23,111 nt of DNA from an uncultured bacterium. GTDB taxonomy: Bacteria > Patescibacteriota > Minisyncoccia > Moranbacterales > GWC2-37-73. The notes below the pieces were generated by a model. It saw only the letters and a list, made by a program, of their open reading frames with translations, was not told the origin of the DNA and searched no databases. A program made the position numbers and the translations under genes. The stretch is taken from the NCBI GenBank assembly GCA_903866285.1, contig CAIPMZ010000137.1, positions 1 to 23,111 of the forward strand, read 5' to 3'. Within the stretch, counting starts at the first letter, position 1, and every line of letters starts with the position of its first letter. Below, in pieces: positions 20,321 through 23,111 of the stretch.

Positions 20321-21274
20321 ATGAGTCAACAATTCGGACTTGGCAGGGGACTGTCATCGCTTATTCCTAATAAACAAGTTGCGCCAGAGCCAGTCCAAAG
20401 CCCGGCTGATTTTTCGCAAAAAATAGTGGCTAGCTCTACCGAGGAAGCTATCCGGGGCGATAAATATATTATTGAGGCTGATATAAATCACATCATCGTT
20501 AATCCGCATCAGCCGAGGCATTTTTTCGACGAGGAAAAATTAGAAAATCTAGCCCAATCCATTAGAAATCATGGGATTATCCAACCGCTAACGGTTAGTA
20601 AAAATGGTAATCAATATGAACTGATTGCAGGCGAACGTAGGTTTCAAGCTGCGAAATTAGCGGGATTAAAGAAAGTCCCTGTAATTGTGAAAGACGTCAA
20701 TGAACTTGAGAAATTAGAATTGGCAATTATTGAAAATATTCAAAGGCATGATTTAAACCCAATTGAAGAAGGCCGCGCTTATCAGAAATTAGCGGATGAA
20801 CATCAAATGAGCCAAGAGGAAATCGCGACCAAAATGGGGAAGAGTCGAAGCTTAGTAGCTAATAAAATGCGACTTTTAAATTTACCAATCGAAGTGCAAA
20901 AGGGTCTAATTGATGGCAAAATCACCGAAGGTCACGCGAAAACAATTTTGTCTTTGGATAATCCCGAAAAGCAGCGCGCCCTTTACGAACTTATTTTAAA
21001 AAGCAATTTAACGGTCCGGCAAGCCGAAGATAAAACGAAAGAAGTTTCCGTGAAATCCTATCATCGCTCAACTAGTATTGATCCTGAGCTTAAGCGCGTG
21101 GAGGAAGAATTAATAACCCTCCTTGGCACTAAAGTTAAAGTTTCTAAAGCCGGTGACGGTGGCAAAATCTTAATAGAATATTACTCCCAGGAAGATCTGG
21201 AAGCACTGGTCGAAAAAATCTCCACAAAATACAATAGACAAAAAGCAACAAGCAATAAAAAATACTTCACATAA
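20321..21274 (+). CDS. parB: ParB/Spo0J centromere-binding CTPase
   Basis: 317 residues. The N-terminal ParA-stimulating segment is GLGRGLSSLIP (6-16). The ParB/Srx CTP-binding domain includes IIVNPHQPRHFFDEEKLENL (58-77), GIIQPLTV (85-92) and the C-box GERRFQAAKLAGLKKVPVIV (104-123), followed by ENIQRHDLNPIEEGRAYQKL (138-157). The helix-turn-helix is at about 162-190 (MSQEEIATKMGKSRSLVANK). A C-terminal dimerisation region completes it. It loads at parS and slides as a CTP-gated clamp. No consensus parS site is visible in the window. The stop codon lies inside the loop of the downstream terminator. Confidence 0.95.
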   Translation: MSQQFGLGRGLSSLIPNKQVAPEPVQSPADFSQKIVASSTEEAIRGDKYIIEADINHIIVNPHQPRHFFDEEKLENLAQSIRNHGIIQPLTVSKNGNQYELIAGERRFQAAKLAGLKKVPVIVKDVNELEKLELAIIENIQRHDLNPIEEGRAYQKLADEHQMSQEEIATKMGKSRSLVANKMRLLNLPIEVQKGLIDGKITEGHAKTILSLDNPEKQRALYELILKSNLTVRQAEDKTKEVSVKSYHRSTSIDPELKRVEEELITLLGTKVKVSKAGDGGKILIEYYSQEDLEALVEKISTKYNRQKATSNKKYFT

Positions 21275-21290
21275 TCTCGTGAAGTATTTT
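21259..21290. terminator. Bidirectional terminator between parB and rel
   Basis: AAAATACTTCAC (21259-21270) pairs with GTGAAGTATTTT (21279-21290) around an 8-base loop that contains the parB stop. It has T-rich tails on both strands. It serves the convergent parB and rel genes. Confidence 0.85.
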
Positions 21291-21322
21291 TCTTTTTATT
21301 TGTAGCTTTGTGCGGATTAGCT

Positions 21323-22816
21323 TTATTTAATTAGGCCGTCTTTCTTTAACTCCTTTTTAATATGTGATTTGGCGGCGGAAGTTTTGACGAATTTCAGCCA
21401 GTCTTGGTTGGGGCCTTTGCGATCTTTGGAGGTCAAGATTTCAATCACTTCGCCATTTTTAATATGCTGGTCAAGGGCGACCATTTTATTATCAATCTTG
21501 GCGCCGACAGTGTGGTTGCCAACTTCGCCGTGAATAGCGTAAGCAAAATCAATCGGCGTGGCTTCTTCTGGTAGTTCGATAATGTCTCCCATGGGCGTAA
21601 AGGCAAAAATGTGATTTTTAAAAAAATCAATATTAAGGCTCTTCATAAATTCTTCATCATCGCGACCGATTTCCGTTTGCCATTCCCGCAGTTGTTTAAC
21701 CCATTCAATTTCTTTGACGGGTTCGCTTTTTTTCGCGGTTCTGAAAATATAATCTTTCCATTTTTTCTTTTTGCTTTCGCTATAAATCCAATGGGCAGCA
21801 ATTCCGAATTCCGCTTCGGAATGCATTTTCTGGGTTCTGATTTGAACTTCGATAATTCGTCCGTCTGGACCAAAAACGGTGGTGTGGATTGATTGGTAGC
21901 CGTTTGGTTTTGGCAGGGAAACGTAATCTTTAATGCGTCCAATCATGGGGCGATATTTTTTATGGACGATCCCCAGGGTTTCATAACAATCAGCAATTTC
22001 CGGCACGATAATGCGCACAGCCGCTAAATCATAAACGCGGTTAATGTCCATGTCGTGCTTTTTCATTTTCAAAAAAAGGCTGTAAACGCTTTTCGCGCGG
22101 CCGCTCGTTTCAAGAATCGTAACTCCCGCTTTTTTCATTTCTGCTTCAAGCTCAGCAATCGCTTGCAAAACGTATTTTTCTTTTTCTTCGTAATATTTTT
22201 CCTCTTGATTTTTTACCAGTTCATAGTTTGCTGAATCAAGATATTTAAAAGCCAGATCTTGAAGTTCGGATTTCATTTCGCCCATTCCAAGGCGATTAGC
22301 AATCGGCGCGAAAACTTCCATCGTCTCACGAGCAATCCGGATTTGTTTGTCAGGCGGATTAAATTCTAGCGTGCGCATATTATGTAAGCGGTCGGCTAGC
22401 TTGATAATCACCACACGAATGTCGGTGGCCATAGCCAAAAGCATTTTACGCAGATTTTCTAAATAATATTCCTCATGCGAACCGCGCAATTTTATTTTCC
22501 CCAATTTGGTTACGCCATCAACTAGATTGGCAATCTCACTGCTAAATTGTTTTTCGATGTCAGTCAGGGGAATCGTGGTATCCTCCGGCACGTCGTGCAT
22601 GAGTCCCGCCGCAATCGTTTTGCCACCCATGCCAAGCCCCGCCAAAATTACCGCCACCGCAATTGGATGCTGCACGTAATCCTCGCCGCTGCGTCTTTTT
22701 TGGCCCGCGTGAGCCTTTACCGCCAGCTCGTAAGCCTGGGTAATTACTTTTTTTCTAATTTCAGACGGGGGAACGTGAAAAGCATTGAAAATATCTTGTA
22801 AGGTTAAATTGTTCAT
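21323..22816 (-). CDS. rel: Rel/SpoT-type (p)ppGpp synthetase/hydrolase, short form
   Basis: 497 residues. The HD hydrolase domain (about 25-150) includes HP (50-51), HDVPEDT (74-80, usually HDVVEDT) and LADRLHNMRTL (140-150). The synthetase domain (about 235-345) includes GRAKSVYSLFLKM, YDLAAVRIIV, RIKD at 294-297 (the RxKD form seen in bifunctional enzymes, not ExDD), YVSLPKPNGYQSIHTTVFG and EVQIRTQKMHSEAEFGIAAH. A TGS domain spans about 400-463. It then ends after GPNQDWLKFVKTSAAKSHIK, so the helical, zinc-finger and ACT domains (over 200 residues in full Rel) are missing. Catalytic residues of both activities appear intact, so it should make and degrade (p)ppGpp, with altered ribosome-linked control. 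It is convergent with parB. Confidence 0.95.
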   Translation of the reverse strand: MNNLTLQDIFNAFHVPPSEIRKKVITQAYELAVKAHAGQKRRSGEDYVQHPIAVAVILAGLGMGGKTIAAGLMHDVPEDTTIPLTDIEKQFSSEIANLVDGVTKLGKIKLRGSHEEYYLENLRKMLLAMATDIRVVIIKLADRLHNMRTLEFNPPDKQIRIARETMEVFAPIANRLGMGEMKSELQDLAFKYLDSANYELVKNQEEKYYEEKEKYVLQAIAELEAEMKKAGVTILETSGRAKSVYSLFLKMKKHDMDINRVYDLAAVRIIVPEIADCYETLGIVHKKYRPMIGRIKDYVSLPKPNGYQSIHTTVFGPDGRIIEVQIRTQKMHSEAEFGIAAHWIYSESKKKKWKDYIFRTAKKSEPVKEIEWVKQLREWQTEIGRDDEEFMKSLNIDFFKNHIFAFTPMGDIIELPEEATPIDFAYAIHGEVGNHTVGAKIDNKMVALDQHIKNGEVIEILTSKDRKGPNQDWLKFVKTSAAKSHIKKELKKDGLIK

Positions 22817-22933
22817 AAAGTTAAATGTATATTAAGGGTAACTTTAGCTAACTTAAGTATAGTTTAGGGCGAGAGAAGAGGCAAGAAGTGTGAATCATTA
22901 ATCAGTAACTAGTAACCAAGTAGAGCGGTTCGT

Positions 22934-23026
22934 CTTTTATTAGCTAGTGTAGTGAGCGACGATACTAAAAGGTTTAATATCTTGCCGATTTTATCGGTGT
23001 GAGCCCAAGGGTATTAATAACCTTTT
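22934..23026. other. Structured non-coding stretch upstream of rel, with alternative hairpins
   Basis: AAAAGGTTTAATATC (22967-22981) can pair with GGTATTA plus AACCTTTT (23010-23016 and 23019-23026), leaving a 2-base bulge and enclosing a CCGAT-TTT-ATCGG hairpin (22985-22997). The same AAAAG can instead pair upstream, CTTTTATTA with TACTAAAAG (22934-22942 with 22963-22971). The rest of 22817-23111 shows no coding region I can support. I do not recognise a known RNA family. Confidence 0.4.
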
Positions 23027-23111
23027 ATATTGTGCAAGTCCATGAACATAATTAACACTTGGGTTAGTTGAAATTATTGGTTAATTTTCGATCAATTTGA
23101 GCCATAAGCTG

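Overview
The window looks like the chromosome of a candidate-phyla-radiation (Patescibacteria) bacterium, probably Parcubacteria-like. This is inferred from compact genes on the standard code (TGA is a stop), AT-rich spacers, mostly absent Shine-Dalgarno sites, a very short AtpH, a Rel protein that stops after TGS, and a CPR-type carbonic-anhydrase-like protein. No rRNA or marker protein in the window fixes the lineage.

Layout. (1) 47-6146: the 3' part of an F1Fo ATP synthase operon (atpH, atpA, atpG, atpD, atpC). Between atpG and atpD an antisense unit carries its own consensus promoter, ribosome binding site, 66-residue two-helix membrane protein and terminator. (2) 6404-13927: a complete-looking membrane complex of the group 4 hydrogenase / complex I superfamily: HyfI/NuoB-like, HyfB/NuoL-like, a HyfC-HyfE fusion, HyfF-like and HyfG/NuoCD-like subunits. 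All four [4Fe4S] ligands of the small subunit and all four NiFe cysteines of the large subunit are replaced, and no ferredoxin-like subunit is present, while the ion-channel residues of the membrane subunits are kept. This is the most unusual system in the window: a metal-free relative of the Ehr (energy-converting hydrogenase related) complexes, next to ATP synthase. A terminator at 14056-14079 closes the region. (3) 14150-15264: an independent unit for a tandem beta-carbonic-anhydrase-like protein whose first copy has lost its zinc motif. (4) 15284-16404: a DUF4349-like membrane protein. (5) 16444-18872: dinD and a KilA-N gene, each with the same 37-bp promoter block and the same 20-bp terminator block, separated by short palindromic and MITE-like elements. 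(6) 19180-19319: tRNA-Leu(CAA) and overlapping divergent promoters, then parA-parB, convergent with a rel (p)ppGpp synthetase/hydrolase gene. The last 300 bases hold a structured, non-coding stretch upstream of rel.

Two kinds of repeat run through the window. Many spacers are long degenerate AT-rich inverted repeats, each built from its own short words but sharing one layout, often ending just before a start codon. Short GC-richer nested palindromes lie between genes, inside a MITE-like element, and in frame within atpD.

How the parts may work together (inference): the hydrogenase-like complex keeps its ion-pump architecture but has no visible electron path. It may be an ion-translocating or ion-leak module coupled to ATP synthase by conformation or by an unknown non-redox reaction.
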